Assembly (NCBI RefSeq): GCF_035998675.1 | Contig: NZ_DASYHI010000015.1 | Coordinates: 62,001-126,000, forward strand | Direction of reading: 5' to 3' | Length of the DNA stretch: 64,000 nt | Source: Telluribacter sp035998675 | Lineage (GTDB): Bacteria; Bacteroidota; Bacteroidia; Cytophagales; Spirosomataceae | Part shown: positions 1 through 9,138 of the stretch, in pieces | Layout of the letters: every line of letters starts with the position of its first letter | Numbering within the stretch: the stretch's first letter is position 1 | Made by a program: the position numbers and the translations under genes | The notes under the pieces: generated by a model | Seen by the model: only the letters and a program-made list of their open reading frames with translations | Told to the model about the DNA's origin: nothing | Databases searched by the model: none

Positions 1-142
1 TAATTTAAAGCCCCAAAGACATAAGCTCTTCAGCCGGTGGTAGTGCACTGGTCAGGATGCCCTGATTGGTTTCCTTAAGCGTTAGCCCGACTTTCAGCGT
101 ATGTCTGTGTGTAAGATACAACATAGCGCGATTTTCCGGGTT

Positions 143-2182
143 ATGAAAGTAGGGCCACTTTATATATCTATGAGCAGATTTACTTTTACATTCCTGTACA
201 TTTATCTACTGAGTCATAGCCTGTTGGCGCAGCTGGCAATTACCTTTCCAACTGAGCGGATGGTACTTCAGCGCGATCCGCAAAAGCCGGTTCAGATACC
301 GGTGTCCGGGTTTGCCTTTCTCCCCTTCGACCGGGTAGAAGCGCGGTTGGTGGCGCTGGATGGAAGCCTGCCCGTAAGCGAGGAATGGAGCCTGCTAGAG
401 GCACGTCCGCAGCACGGTAGTTTCAGTGGCTCGCTGGCTGCGCAGGGAGGTTGGTACCGGCTGGAAGTACGAGGGATATTCCAGGAGAAGCCCGTGGACA
501 CCGTTCGGGTTAACCGGGTAGGGGTAGGCGAAGTTTTTCTGATTTCGGGTAACTCCAACGCCATGGGCCTTCCCAACCTGGGGGCCAAAGGGGCTTCTGA
601 CCAGGTAGTCAGCTTCAACGCCCTTAACAAATCTCTGAACAAAGAATTTATTACGGTAGCGCCCAACGAACCTTTCCCAAAGCCGGTTTTTACCCCTCTT
701 TCTGCTACTAATAACGTATTCCCGGCGGGTGAAACGCCCTGGTACTGGGGCGAACTGGGCGACATGCTGTCCAAACGGCTGGGGGTACCTATCCTGTTCC
801 TGAATGCGTCCTGGGCGGCTGCTAACTCCGAAAACTGGCGCGAAACGGCCGAAGGGCGTGATACCCGCAATATTTACGTGGGTAAGAACTGGCCCAACCG
901 CCAGCCCTACAGCAACCTGATCAATACACTCAGGTACATCAACTCGTCGGTGGGCGTACGCTCCATACTCTGGTCGCACGGTGAAAACGACGCCGCTCAC
1001 TTAAAAATATCGCAGGCCCGGTACTACGACAACATGCGGTTCCTCATTCAGCGGTCGCGGCAGGATTTTGGCCAGAATGTACCCTGGGTTATTGCATTAG
1101 CTTCGGTGAGTATCAATTTACCTTCGCCTTACCTGCCTGTGGTCAATGCGCAGAAACAGCTCGGCAATGACCGCGGCTTCAATCTATGGCCCGGCCCCGA
1201 TACGGACCTGATACAGGTACCCCGGCCGGAGCACGGCCACTTTGAAAACGTAAACAGGGGTACGCAGGGACTGACCGAAGCCGCGCAGGCCTGGAACAAC
1301 AGCCTGACCGATGAATTTTTTCAAAAGTCGGTTCCGGTACTGCCGCGGGGCTTTGTTCATACGGGCGTGGTACCGGCCGCCGCTCCACCCGGCAGCCGCT
1401 TCCAGATTTCCTACCGGGTAGGCAGCAACCTGTCGGCCGGCAGTCAGGTGCAGGCCGAGCTGCTCAACGAGACCGGTGCTTACGTGGCTACCGTGGGTGC
1501 CGGTAGCGGCAGCCCCCTGATGGTGACTCTGCCCGGAAACCTGGCCGCTGGCCAATACCACATCCGGGTGGTGGTACAACAACCCCGCCTGGTGGGCAGC
1601 CTCTCGGAACCGCTGGTGGTAAACCCCGAGCTGAAATCACCGCAGTTTATCCGCAAGTTCATCGCCTACCCGACCGAATACGAAGTAACCCTCTACTGGC
1701 TGATGGCCATTGATACCGAGCGTCGTAGCATGACTGTACAGAAAAGTCTGGACCGGGAAAACTATGAGGACGTAGGTCCGGTTAATCCGGGGCCGGACAC
1801 CCGAAATCCGCAGTTCTATTCTTACGTAGACCCCAATCCCGACGAGGGAACGGCTTTTTACCGCATCCGGACGGAACACTGGAACGGTAGCGTGCATTTT
1901 TCTCCCTCCGTGGCCGTTTTCAGAGGCGACGCCCCCCCGCCGTTTACGGTATTTCCCAACCCGGCCGAACGGGGACCCGTATTCCTGCGCACCGACAACG
2001 CCGAGCAGTTTGAACTGCAACTGGTCGACCAGCAGGGACGGGTAGTACCTACCCACGTCAGGCCCAGTGAAGTTATTGGATTATCTATTATGGAGCCCGC
2101 TACTTTTATTAACCCGGGTCTATATACGTTGGTAGTCGTGCACGAAGCCAAAAGGTACTCCCAGCCTATCCTGTTCCACTGA
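143..2182 (+). CDS. Secreted SASA-type carbohydrate esterase with T9SS tail
   Basis: Likely an extracellular acetyl esterase of the sialate O-acetylesterase (SASA, SGNH-like) family acting on acetylated sugars. The N-terminus is a signal peptide ending near HSLLAQ. A block-I-like motif SGNSNAMG stands where the family usually has GQSN, and WSHGENDA matches the catalytic Asp/His block (QGEND). The last ~85 residues (FTVFPNPAERG ... GLYTLVV) are a type IX secretion C-terminal sorting domain, so the protein should leave the cell through SprA-dependent secretion; sprA is in this window. Starts are possible at 101, 143 and 170; 143 and 170 both place the signal peptide at the N-terminus, and I use 143. 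The middle ~200 residues look like Ig/Fn3-type beta domains. Substrate is unknown. The Gln-to-Asn change in block I makes activity uncertain. Confidence 0.75.
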   Translation: MKVGPLYISMSRFTFTFLYIYLLSHSLLAQLAITFPTERMVLQRDPQKPVQIPVSGFAFLPFDRVEARLVALDGSLPVSEEWSLLEARPQHGSFSGSLAAQGGWYRLEVRGIFQEKPVDTVRVNRVGVGEVFLISGNSNAMGLPNLGAKGASDQVVSFNALNKSLNKEFITVAPNEPFPKPVFTPLSATNNVFPAGETPWYWGELGDMLSKRLGVPILFLNASWAAANSENWRETAEGRDTRNIYVGKNWPNRQPYSNLINTLRYINSSVGVRSILWSHGENDAAHLKISQARYYDNMRFLIQRSRQDFGQNVPWVIALASVSINLPSPYLPVVNAQKQLGNDRGFNLWPGPDTDLIQVPRPEHGHFENVNRGTQGLTEAAQAWNNSLTDEFFQKSVPVLPRGFVHTGVVPAAAPPGSRFQISYRVGSNLSAGSQVQAELLNETGAYVATVGAGSGSPLMVTLPGNLAAGQYHIRVVVQQPRLVGSLSEPLVVNPELKSPQFIRKFIAYPTEYEVTLYWLMAIDTERRSMTVQKSLDRENYEDVGPVNPGPDTRNPQFYSYVDPNPDEGTAFYRIRTEHWNGSVHFSPSVAVFRGDAPPPFTVFPNPAERGPVFLRTDNAEQFELQLVDQQGRVVPTHVRPSEVIGLSIMEPATFINPGLYTLVVVHEAKRYSQPILFH

Positions 2183-2305
2183 GCGGGCTTTGCCTAAACA
2201 GGCCCCTATCTCCCTCCCAAAGGCTTTTTTACGGTATAAGTACAGTGGGTACGTACCTTTCTCAGCAACTGACAAGTACCTTTCACAGCACCAATTATAA
2301 GCGAA

Positions 2306-2349
2306 AAGGCCTCAAAGACAGGGACACATGCTCCTTTCTTTGAGGCCTT
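2306..2349. terminator. Bidirectional hairpin between convergent genes
   Basis: A perfect 12-bp inverted repeat (AAGGCCTCAAAG at 2306-2317, its complement at 2338-2349) with a 20-nt loop sits between the convergent esterase and anti-sigma genes. There is no long T tract, so it is terminator-like rather than classical. Confidence 0.6.
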
Positions 2350-2380
2350 ACCTATAGGCTATCTTATTCGTTGTCAGGGA

Positions 2381-3187
2381 CTATACATTACCCATTACGT
2401 ACATCTCCTCCAGGGTTGGGTTGGGACTACCTCCCGCTTTTTCGAGGGTGATGGCGAAGGCCGCCGCGCCCGGCTGAGTAGCTTTCATTTTCAGTATTTT
2501 ACCAGCAAACTCTGCTTCCAATACCCCCATGTCAACCGGCGTACCATTTACAATGCTCCACAGCTGATACTGCCGGCCGGTGGGAGGTACGGGCAGCCGC
2601 TGCACGTCCAGCAGTACTTCGTTGGTAGACTGGTTCCAGAAGGCCACTACGCTGCTTTCCGGCGATTTTTCGACGCCTGCCATTCTTACCGTCCGGTAGT
2701 TGGGGTTTCGGTACAGGCTGGCCAGTGTCTTCTGGTATTCGGCATCTGTCCTGAGTTCGGCCATTTCCGAAACAAGTACCTCGTTCTGCTGGCGGTACTC
2801 CGACATCTGGTACATAGCCCAGCCGAGCATCAGGGCCAGCAGTACCGAAGCGGCTACGGCCATCCTGCTCCAGAGTGGTCGGGCATTGGTAGCCGACTGA
2901 CCGATGGGTACTACCGTGGCATCTTCTGCTTCTTCGGCGGGCACTCCCTGGACGGGCAAAGGTCCGAAACTCATTTGAGCAAATATTTTTTCTTTCAGAT
3001 GAGCAGGTGGAGGAACTTGGTGTTCAAGCGCATATTTCTCCATCGCCTGCTCCAGCTTCCGGAGTTCTTCCTTTATCTCGGGGTAAATCCGGGACATACA
3101 TTCCACCTCCTGCATTTCCTGCTCAGAAACGGTGCCCAGCACGTATTCTTCTAAGATGCCTGACTCTATGTAGGCCTGAATATTCAT
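2381..3187 (-). CDS. Anti-sigma factor (RskA/anti-sigma-K family)
   Basis: Membrane-anchored anti-sigma factor expected to hold the upstream ECF sigma factor inactive. Residues 1-70 form the cytoplasmic sigma-binding region (begins MNIQAYIESGILEEYVLG, a short zinc-less anti-sigma fold). One transmembrane helix lies around residues 105-128 (RMAVAASVLLALMLGWAMY). The periplasmic C-terminal half is an RskA domain (PPTGRQYQLWSI ... MGVLEAEFAGK ... FAITLEKAGGS). The gene starts with ATG overlapping the sigma stop in an ATGA arrangement, so the pair is translationally coupled. The signal sensed is unknown. Confidence 0.9.
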   Translation of the reverse strand: MNIQAYIESGILEEYVLGTVSEQEMQEVECMSRIYPEIKEELRKLEQAMEKYALEHQVPPPAHLKEKIFAQMSFGPLPVQGVPAEEAEDATVVPIGQSATNARPLWSRMAVAASVLLALMLGWAMYQMSEYRQQNEVLVSEMAELRTDAEYQKTLASLYRNPNYRTVRMAGVEKSPESSVVAFWNQSTNEVLLDVQRLPVPPTGRQYQLWSIVNGTPVDMGVLEAEFAGKILKMKATQPGAAAFAITLEKAGGSPNPTLEEMYVMGNV

Positions 3188-3729
3188 ACTGAAAAATAAT
3201 TTTTTAAATCTTTTAGCGCGGTTCGAATGCGCGATTTTACAGTGCCAAGTGGTATACTGAGTCGTTCGGATACTTCTTCCTGCGTATAGCCCTGGAAGTA
3301 CACCATATCTACCAGAATCTTTCGTTCCGGTTTTAACTTCTCTACCAACGATTTTAAATCCATAGTTGAAGGCGATGGCTGATAAGAGGCATTTTGCTCG
3401 GCGCGTTCAAGATTATCCTGAATATCGTCAAAGCCGGGTTTTCTTCCCTCTGCTCTTACGGCATCAATACCGGTATTCCGGGCAATATTCAACATCCAGG
3501 TGAACAGCCTTCCTTTGTCAGGGTTATAAGACGAAATACTTCTCCAGATTTTCAGGAATGCCTCCTGCATCACATCCTGGGCCCTTTCCTCATCGCGAAC
3601 AATTTTGGAAATTACGTTATATAACGAACCGGAATAGTGATCGTACAGGTATTCAAAGGCAGCCTGGTCATTTCTTTTCAGTGAAGCAACCAATTCGTCT
3701 TCTGTGTATTTTGGTTTTTGGGTCGCCAA
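3184..3729 (-). CDS. ECF RNA polymerase sigma factor (SigK-like)
   Basis: A 181-residue extracytoplasmic-function sigma factor. The region-2 core (YDHYSGSLYNVISKIVRDEERAQDVMQEAFLKIW, about residues 28-62) binds RNA polymerase and the -10 element; region 4 (LVDMVYFQGYTQEEVSERLSIPLGTVKSRIR, about 138-170) is a helix-turn-helix for the -35 element. It is directly followed by and overlaps its anti-sigma partner. No ATG is available near the N-terminus; the reading frame begins at a TTG codon at 3729, or possibly at a second TTG slightly upstream. The pair resembles the SigK/RskA stress modules common in Cytophagales; the regulon is unknown. Confidence 0.92.
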   Translation of the reverse strand: MATQKPKYTEDELVASLKRNDQAAFEYLYDHYSGSLYNVISKIVRDEERAQDVMQEAFLKIWRSISSYNPDKGRLFTWMLNIARNTGIDAVRAEGRKPGFDDIQDNLERAEQNASYQPSPSTMDLKSLVEKLKPERKILVDMVYFQGYTQEEVSERLSIPLGTVKSRIRTALKDLKNYFSV

Positions 3730-4109
3730 GGGTTGCTAGAAGTTATTTTTTTACCTGGGCGGCAATCTAACAAATTTTAATCAAGGCTGTTACAACTTTT
3801 TTCCAAAAAAGTAAGAAACAGGAGCCAAAGCCACATTTATTTCAACTTCTGCCCCTGTTTCCGTGTGAATAAAGCGGGGATTCCGGCTACGGATAGCAGT
3901 ACCTAAGGTTCATTGTCTTTTTCATTTCTCATTTTATTTTTCATCTGGTTGACTTTAAAAAAACTTACGCAGATTCTTGATCTGTGGATCATTTTAAGTA
4001 CTCGTTTTGTTGAATATTTTCAACAGTTCTACATTTAGAACCTCCGAAAGACAAGCCAAACCACTTTATTTGTATTTTTTACAAATTTATATATTCTTAC
4101 CCTGACCTG
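3730..4109. other. Intergenic region, divergent promoters
   Basis: About 380 bases without a gene between the divergent sigma factor and amidohydrolase. It becomes AT-rich toward the right end. A weak Bacteroidota-type promoter (TTG at 4070-4072, 19-nt spacer, TATTCTTA at 4092-4099) points at the amidohydrolase, but it would leave almost no leader, so it is uncertain. No structured RNA was recognised. Confidence 0.4.
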
Positions 4110-5396
4110 ATGAAAAAAACTTTTCTTTTCGTAACGGCCCTTCTGGGCACCCTCTGCCTTACCGCCCACGCTCAGCGTACCCTTATTCATTGCGGCAATC
4201 TGCTGAATGTAAAAACCGGCGAAGTACAGCGTCAGATGACCCTGGTACTGGACAAGAATAAAATCGCGGCCGTGGAGCAGGGGTACAGCCGGGCCGCCAC
4301 CGGCGATAAAGTCATTGACCTGAAAAACAAGTATGTACTGCCGGGGCTCATTGATATGCACGTCCACCTCGAAAGCGAAACCCGGCGCGGCGGCTCCTAC
4401 GACCGCTACGTACAGAATCCGCCGGATGTGGCTTTTCAGGCGGCTAAGTACGCAAAAATCACCCTGCTGGCGGGCTTTACCACGGTACGGGACCTAGGAG
4501 GCAGTGGTGTGAACGTAGCGCTGCGCAACGCGGTCAATAAAGGGCTGGTAGAAGGCCCCCGAATAGTTACCTCCGGAAAGTCCATTGCCTCCACCGGCGG
4601 TCACGCCGACCCGACCAACGGCTACCGCAAAGACCTCATGGGCGATCCGGGACCCAACGAGGGGGTGGTGAATGGCGTGGAAGACGCCCGCAAGGCTGTG
4701 CGGCAGCGGTACAAGGACGGCGCGGACCTGATTAAGATTACCGCCACCGGCGGGGTACTTTCCAACGCCAAAGATGGTCAGGGACCGCAGTTTACCGAGG
4801 AGGAAATACGTACTATAGTGGAAACGGCCCGTGACTACGGCTACCTGGTAGCGGCGCACGCCCACGGGGCCGAAGGCATGAAGCGGGCCATCCGGGGCGG
4901 CGTACAGACCATTGAACACGGTACCCTCATGGACGACGAAGCCATTGAGCTGTTCAAAAAACACGGTACCTACTATGTACCTACTATCATAGCCGGCCGT
5001 ACTGCCGCCGACTCGGCCCGGATTATGGGGTACTACCCGCCGCTGGTTACGCCTAAAGCGCTGGCCATCGGGCCTAAGTCACAGGCTACCTTTGCCAAAG
5101 CCTACAAGGCGGGCGTGAAAATTGCCTTTGGGACCGACGCGGGCGTTTACCCCCACGGCTACAACGCCAAGGAGTTTGAGTACATGATGGAAGGAGGTAT
5201 GTCGGCTCTGGAGGCCATACAGGCGGCCACCCTGACCAACGCCATGCTGCTGGATATGAGCGATTCGATAGGTACCCTCGAGGTGGGCAAACTGGCCGAT
5301 ATTATTGCCGTGGACACCAATCCTTTGCAGGACATCAAAACGTTACAAAAGGTCTCTTTCGTTATGAAAGATGGTACCGTCTACAAGCAACCCTAG
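4110..5396 (+). CDS. Exported metal-dependent amidohydrolase
   Basis: Amidohydrolase-superfamily enzyme of the imidazolonepropionase/Xaa-Pro dipeptidase-like branch. The signal peptide (MKKTFLFVTALLGTLCLTAHA) sends it to the periplasm. Metal ligands are visible: HxH in DMHVH (His84, His86), the lysine region DLIKITATGG, VAAHAHG, IEHGT and the final Asp in FGTDAG. Length (428 residues) is normal for the family. Members hydrolyse cyclic amides or Xaa-Pro type dipeptides; the substrate cannot be read from sequence. It is followed by a strong terminator, so it is probably monocistronic. Confidence 0.88.
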   Translation: MKKTFLFVTALLGTLCLTAHAQRTLIHCGNLLNVKTGEVQRQMTLVLDKNKIAAVEQGYSRAATGDKVIDLKNKYVLPGLIDMHVHLESETRRGGSYDRYVQNPPDVAFQAAKYAKITLLAGFTTVRDLGGSGVNVALRNAVNKGLVEGPRIVTSGKSIASTGGHADPTNGYRKDLMGDPGPNEGVVNGVEDARKAVRQRYKDGADLIKITATGGVLSNAKDGQGPQFTEEEIRTIVETARDYGYLVAAHAHGAEGMKRAIRGGVQTIEHGTLMDDEAIELFKKHGTYYVPTIIAGRTAADSARIMGYYPPLVTPKALAIGPKSQATFAKAYKAGVKIAFGTDAGVYPHGYNAKEFEYMMEGGMSALEAIQAATLTNAMLLDMSDSIGTLEVGKLADIIAVDTNPLQDIKTLQKVSFVMKDGTVYKQP

Positions 5397-5420
5397 CCCA
5401 TAGCCAGCTGTCTCTAACTC

Positions 5421-5456
5421 AATACCCGGCGAACTTACCAGCCGGGTATTTTTTGT
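5421..5456 (+). terminator. Rho-independent terminator
   Basis: Perfect 10-bp stem (AATACCCGGC / GCCGGGTATT) with a 10-nt loop followed by six T, 25 bases after the amidohydrolase stop codon. Confidence 0.92.
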
Positions 5457-5544
5457 ATAGCAGGAGGAAAAGCTTGCAATACTCCCATGCGAAGTCTTTA
5501 AATTAGCCAGACAAAAGGCTTTTTTCCTAAACTTAACTCCCGTT

Positions 5545-6867
5545 ATGACTTCCGAGCGCATCGGCAACTACCGCTGGCGGATTGTTATGCTGCTTTTTGC
5601 AGCCACAACTATCAACTACATTGACCGTAACGTACTATCATTTACCATGATAGACGAAGACTTCAAGCGGGAGATGATCGGGCTTGCGGCCGGACAGCCA
5701 ATTTCGGATGCGGATAACATTCTTTACAAAGAGTGGATGGGCTACGTCGATTCGGCTTTTAAATGGGCCTACGCCATTGGGTACGTACTGGCCGGCTGGC
5801 TGATCGACCGCATAGGTACCCGCCGGGGCTACGCTATTTCCATGTTTGTGTGGAGCATTGCCGGGGTACTCAATGCCTTTGTGGGTTCGTTAGGTACCAT
5901 GAGCGTTACGCGCTTTTTGCTGGGTTTGGGTGAATCCGGCAACTTTCCGTCGGCCATCAAGACCGTGGCCGAATGGTTTCCCAAACGGGAGCGCTCCTTT
6001 GCCAATGGAATTTTTAATGCCGGTACCAACGTAGGTATTATTATAACCGCCCTGACGGTACCCTGGCTGACCCTCAACTACGGCTGGCGGGTGTCGTTTA
6101 TCGTGACCGGTTTGCTGGGCTTTGTCATGCTGGGCATCTGGTGGACTACCTACCGCCGTCCCGGCAAGCATCCGCAGGTAACGCAGGCCGAGCTTGACTA
6201 CATCAACAGCGACCAGGAAAAAACGCCAGAAAAGAAAATCCCCTGGGCCAGCCTGCTCACCTACCGGCAGACCTGGGCCTTTGCCATGGGTAAGTTCATG
6301 ACCGACCCGGTATGGTGGTTTTACCTGACCTGGCTCCCCGACTTTTTTAACAGCAACGAAGCCCTGGACCAGAAACTGGACCTGAAAAGTATCGGTATTC
6401 CTTTCCTGATCATCTACCTGGTTTCGGATGTAGGCAGTATTTTCTTTGGCTGGTTATCTACCAAGTTTATTGAAATGGGCTGGAGCATCAACCGCGCCCG
6501 CAAGACCACCATGCTCATTTGCGCCGTTTGTGTATTCCCGATATTCATAGCCTCTACCACCAGTAATATTTACATTGCCGTAGCCCTGATTTCGCTCGCT
6601 ACCGCCGCCCACCAGGGCTGGTCGGCTAATATGTACACCTTTGCGTCGGACCTGTTTCCCCGGCAGGCGGTGGCTTCCGTGACGGGTATCGGTGGTATGT
6701 GTGGCGCCATTGGCGGAGCCCTGTTCGCGGCCGTTACGGGGATCATTATCGGGCGGGTTGGCTACGAGCCGCTGTTTATTATTGCCAGTGGTACCTACAT
6801 AGTGGCGCTGGCGGTTATTCACTTTATAGTACCCAAAATGCAACCGGCCAATGTAGAGGGGGTGTAG
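5545..6867 (+). CDS. MFS transporter, ACS (hexuronate-type) family
   Basis: A 440-residue major facilitator transporter with about twelve membrane helices. The N-terminus (RWRIVMLLFAATTINYIDRNVLSF) is the signature of the anion:cation symporter family that includes ExuT-type hexuronate and glucarate carriers. GWLIDRIGTRRGY is the loop 2-3 MFS motif. This predicts proton-coupled uptake of a sugar acid such as galacturonate or glucuronate. An insertion after the first helix (residues ~38-65) is typical of Bacteroidota members. Neighbouring sugar-processing genes support a carbohydrate role, but the substrate is inferred. Confidence 0.88.
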   Translation: MTSERIGNYRWRIVMLLFAATTINYIDRNVLSFTMIDEDFKREMIGLAAGQPISDADNILYKEWMGYVDSAFKWAYAIGYVLAGWLIDRIGTRRGYAISMFVWSIAGVLNAFVGSLGTMSVTRFLLGLGESGNFPSAIKTVAEWFPKRERSFANGIFNAGTNVGIIITALTVPWLTLNYGWRVSFIVTGLLGFVMLGIWWTTYRRPGKHPQVTQAELDYINSDQEKTPEKKIPWASLLTYRQTWAFAMGKFMTDPVWWFYLTWLPDFFNSNEALDQKLDLKSIGIPFLIIYLVSDVGSIFFGWLSTKFIEMGWSINRARKTTMLICAVCVFPIFIASTTSNIYIAVALISLATAAHQGWSANMYTFASDLFPRQAVASVTGIGGMCGAIGGALFAAVTGIIIGRVGYEPLFIIASGTYIVALAVIHFIVPKMQPANVEGV

Positions 6868-6968
6868 AACTTCCAAAGCGGCTCGCCTCCGCACCGGCAG
6901 GTAATTACCTTCTTTGGTCAAAAAACCCTGGAAACTATCCGCCCAAATAAATCCAGAAAGGAGTACAC

Positions 6969-8315
6969 ATGCTGTTTAGAAAAACCATCCCGCCCATCTC
7001 TCCTCTTCGCCTGACGAAGTACCTTCTGGCTTTGCTGGTATTGCCGGTGGGCTGTGTAGACAGTTTCGACCCCAAATTTACCTCTACCGTTAACGTAGTG
7101 GTAGTTGATGGTACTATAACAAACCTTCCCGAGCCCCAGGTTATCCGGCTCAACCGCTCTCAGGCCGATCCCGTCACCGGTCGCTTTGGTACGGCCCCCA
7201 TTACTGACGCCACGGTGCAGGTAGTTGTCGATTCGTCGGAGGTGATTAACGCCCACGAAACCATCGCAGGTACTTACCGGCTCCCCAGCGATTTCCGGGG
7301 GCAGGTGGGGCATAGCTACCAGCTGCGGCTTACACTGCCCGACGGCACCAGGTACCTGTCTACCTCCCAGGTTATGCCCGCTGTACCTCCCATTGAAAAA
7401 GTACAGGCCCAATTCACTACCCAGGCCCCAAGGCCTAATGATCCCACCGGGCTCATGAGTGCTCATGAATTTTACCTGGATACTAAAGACCCGGCCGAGG
7501 AGCATAACTATTACCTGTGGGACTGGAGGGTCTACGAGCGGCAGGAGTGGTGCCGCAGCTGTGAGCAGGGGGTGTACGCCGTGAACAACATTATTCCCAA
7601 AAAGTACTTTCATAATATGTTTGTGTCGGGCGAAGAGCTGTTTGAGGACTGCTTTATCCCTCCCCCGCCAGACCCCAATGATTGGCAGGCGCCCAGTGTT
7701 GATAGAACCTACTGGGTGTACGACTACCGCTGCCGGACACGCTGCTGGGAGATTATTCACAACTATAACCTGAACCTGTTCGACGATGCCCTGACCAACG
7801 GAGGCCCGATCCGGGGCCGCAAGGTAGCCACCATCCCGTACTATCAGCGTATTGGCTGTCTGGTTGTTATCAGACAGTTGGGTCTTACTAAGGATGCCTA
7901 TCAGTTTTATAAGATTGTCGAAACGCAGAGCCAGAATTCGGGCGGACTGGCTGACACGCCTCCTTCGGCCCCGGTAGGTAACGTGAAAAATGTGGCCAAC
8001 GAGCGGGAAAACGTGGTAGGTTTCTTTACGGCCTCGGCGGTTTCGGAGGTTCGCCACTGGCTCGACCGCAAAGACGCTACCGGACTACCCATAGCAGCCT
8101 ATGATGAAAAAGGAAATCCGCTACACGCCCACGAGGAATTGTACTTTGCGCTTTACAATCGTCGTCCTTACCCCGAACCCTACCCCCCTTATACGGGGGA
8201 GCGGGAAGCCGTAAAAATACAGATCTGGGGTGGACCGCCCCGGGTACCTACGGCGGTTTGTGTACCCAGCGATAGCCGAACGCCCCAAATACCGCTAGGG
8301 TGGCCGGACGAATAG
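6969..8315 (+). CDS. DUF4249 lipoprotein (orphan)
   Basis: Outer-membrane lipoprotein of the DUF4249 family. Lipobox LPVGC gives lipidated Cys29. The N-terminal half has the usual beta-rich layout (VVVVDGTITNLPEPQVIRLNRS; later SYQLRLTLPDGTRYLS). DUF4249 genes usually follow a TonB-dependent receptor, as at 52691-53746 in this window; here no receptor is adjacent. Compared with the second copy it is ~100 residues longer and has a Cys-rich insertion (WCRSCEQG; DYRCRTRCWE) that could form disulfides. Function of the family is unknown; a SusD-like accessory role in uptake is inference. Confidence 0.8.
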   Translation: MLFRKTIPPISPLRLTKYLLALLVLPVGCVDSFDPKFTSTVNVVVVDGTITNLPEPQVIRLNRSQADPVTGRFGTAPITDATVQVVVDSSEVINAHETIAGTYRLPSDFRGQVGHSYQLRLTLPDGTRYLSTSQVMPAVPPIEKVQAQFTTQAPRPNDPTGLMSAHEFYLDTKDPAEEHNYYLWDWRVYERQEWCRSCEQGVYAVNNIIPKKYFHNMFVSGEELFEDCFIPPPPDPNDWQAPSVDRTYWVYDYRCRTRCWEIIHNYNLNLFDDALTNGGPIRGRKVATIPYYQRIGCLVVIRQLGLTKDAYQFYKIVETQSQNSGGLADTPPSAPVGNVKNVANERENVVGFFTASAVSEVRHWLDRKDATGLPIAAYDEKGNPLHAHEELYFALYNRRPYPEPYPPYTGEREAVKIQIWGGPPRVPTAVCVPSDSRTPQIPLGWPDE

Positions 8316-8457
8316 AGGTACCAGGGTAGATACCGGATACCCGAACCCTACGTTTTTACGTGATAAACACAATTCGGGCGTAAACAGGCGTTACCTGCTG
8401 CTCCTGCTATACCTGTTCCTTTCATTTTCGCGTTAGCAAAAGTAAAACCTCTCCGCC

Positions 8458-8970
8458 ATGCCACTCCGCCTGCTCCTGATGATCCTGATAGGCCATGGAG
8501 CGGAAGCTCAGCTTTACACATTTTATGAAAGACCCCACCGATGGTCAGCAACCGTAGAAGCAGGTGGCATCAGTCCGGTACTTGCTGTCAATGCGGAGTA
8601 CAGTCTTTTCCAGACGGGAAGAACTTTTACGGTAATCCACCTTGGCATTGGCCACACCTTTACCAATTACAGCCTCCATTCACTGCCTCACGCCCTAACC
8701 CTTAATTACCTGTTGAACAGAAGGAAGCCCAGGTGCCCACCCCCCATTGGCGAACCCAAACAATGGTTTTTAGAAGTAGGAGCCGGAGGATTAGTTTTTA
8801 ACAGCCCCAAGGACAAGGAATATTACCGTTTTACCCCCATTATTGGGGTACGGCGCTACCAGACCGCCCGGTACACCCGTACCCGGTACTTTTATAAAGC
8901 CCAATTTACGCCTTTAATCCTGGGAAAACTTCTTCCCTGGGGCGGAATCGGATTGGGTATGATTCTCTGA
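8458..8970 (+). CDS. Small predicted outer-membrane beta-barrel protein
   Basis: A 170-residue protein that I do not recognise as a named family. It starts with a hydrophobic stretch ending HGAEAQ, consistent with a short signal peptide. The rest alternates short beta-type segments rich in aromatic residues and glycine (WSATVEAGGISPVLAVNAEYSLF; WFLEVGAGGLVFN; YFYKAQFTPLILGK), a pattern typical of small 8-strand barrels such as those found across Bacteroidota. It lies 142 bases after the DUF4249 gene on the same strand. Confidence 0.6.
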   Translation: MPLRLLLMILIGHGAEAQLYTFYERPHRWSATVEAGGISPVLAVNAEYSLFQTGRTFTVIHLGIGHTFTNYSLHSLPHALTLNYLLNRRKPRCPPPIGEPKQWFLEVGAGGLVFNSPKDKEYYRFTPIIGVRRYQTARYTRTRYFYKAQFTPLILGKLLPWGGIGLGMIL

Positions 8971-9138
8971 GATTTTTATTCCGGCTTACAACTCCCGCTA
9001 GACCTAAGGTACCTGTCCGGAATTCCTGGCCTTTTCATTTACTTCATCGTTAGATAGTTTAGATCAGAAATCGGGTCTAATAGTATTTATAGTACCTTTC
9101 CTGCTTTTATCACCAAACCAATCAATTCAATACTCACT

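Noticed and set aside
6..124. Short minus-strand open frame ending at the left edge
   Set aside because: About 40 codons, overlaps the likely leader of the esterase gene and has no recognisable motif; could be chance.
3215..3240. GGTTCGAAT string resembling a tRNA T-loop
   Set aside because: Lies inside the sigma factor coding sequence; no acceptor or anticodon stems surround it.
6918..8057. 379-codon open frame antisense to the orphan DUF4249 gene
   Set aside because: Long antisense frames are common in GC-rich codon contexts; composition is not protein-like, and the sense strand has a clear lipoprotein.
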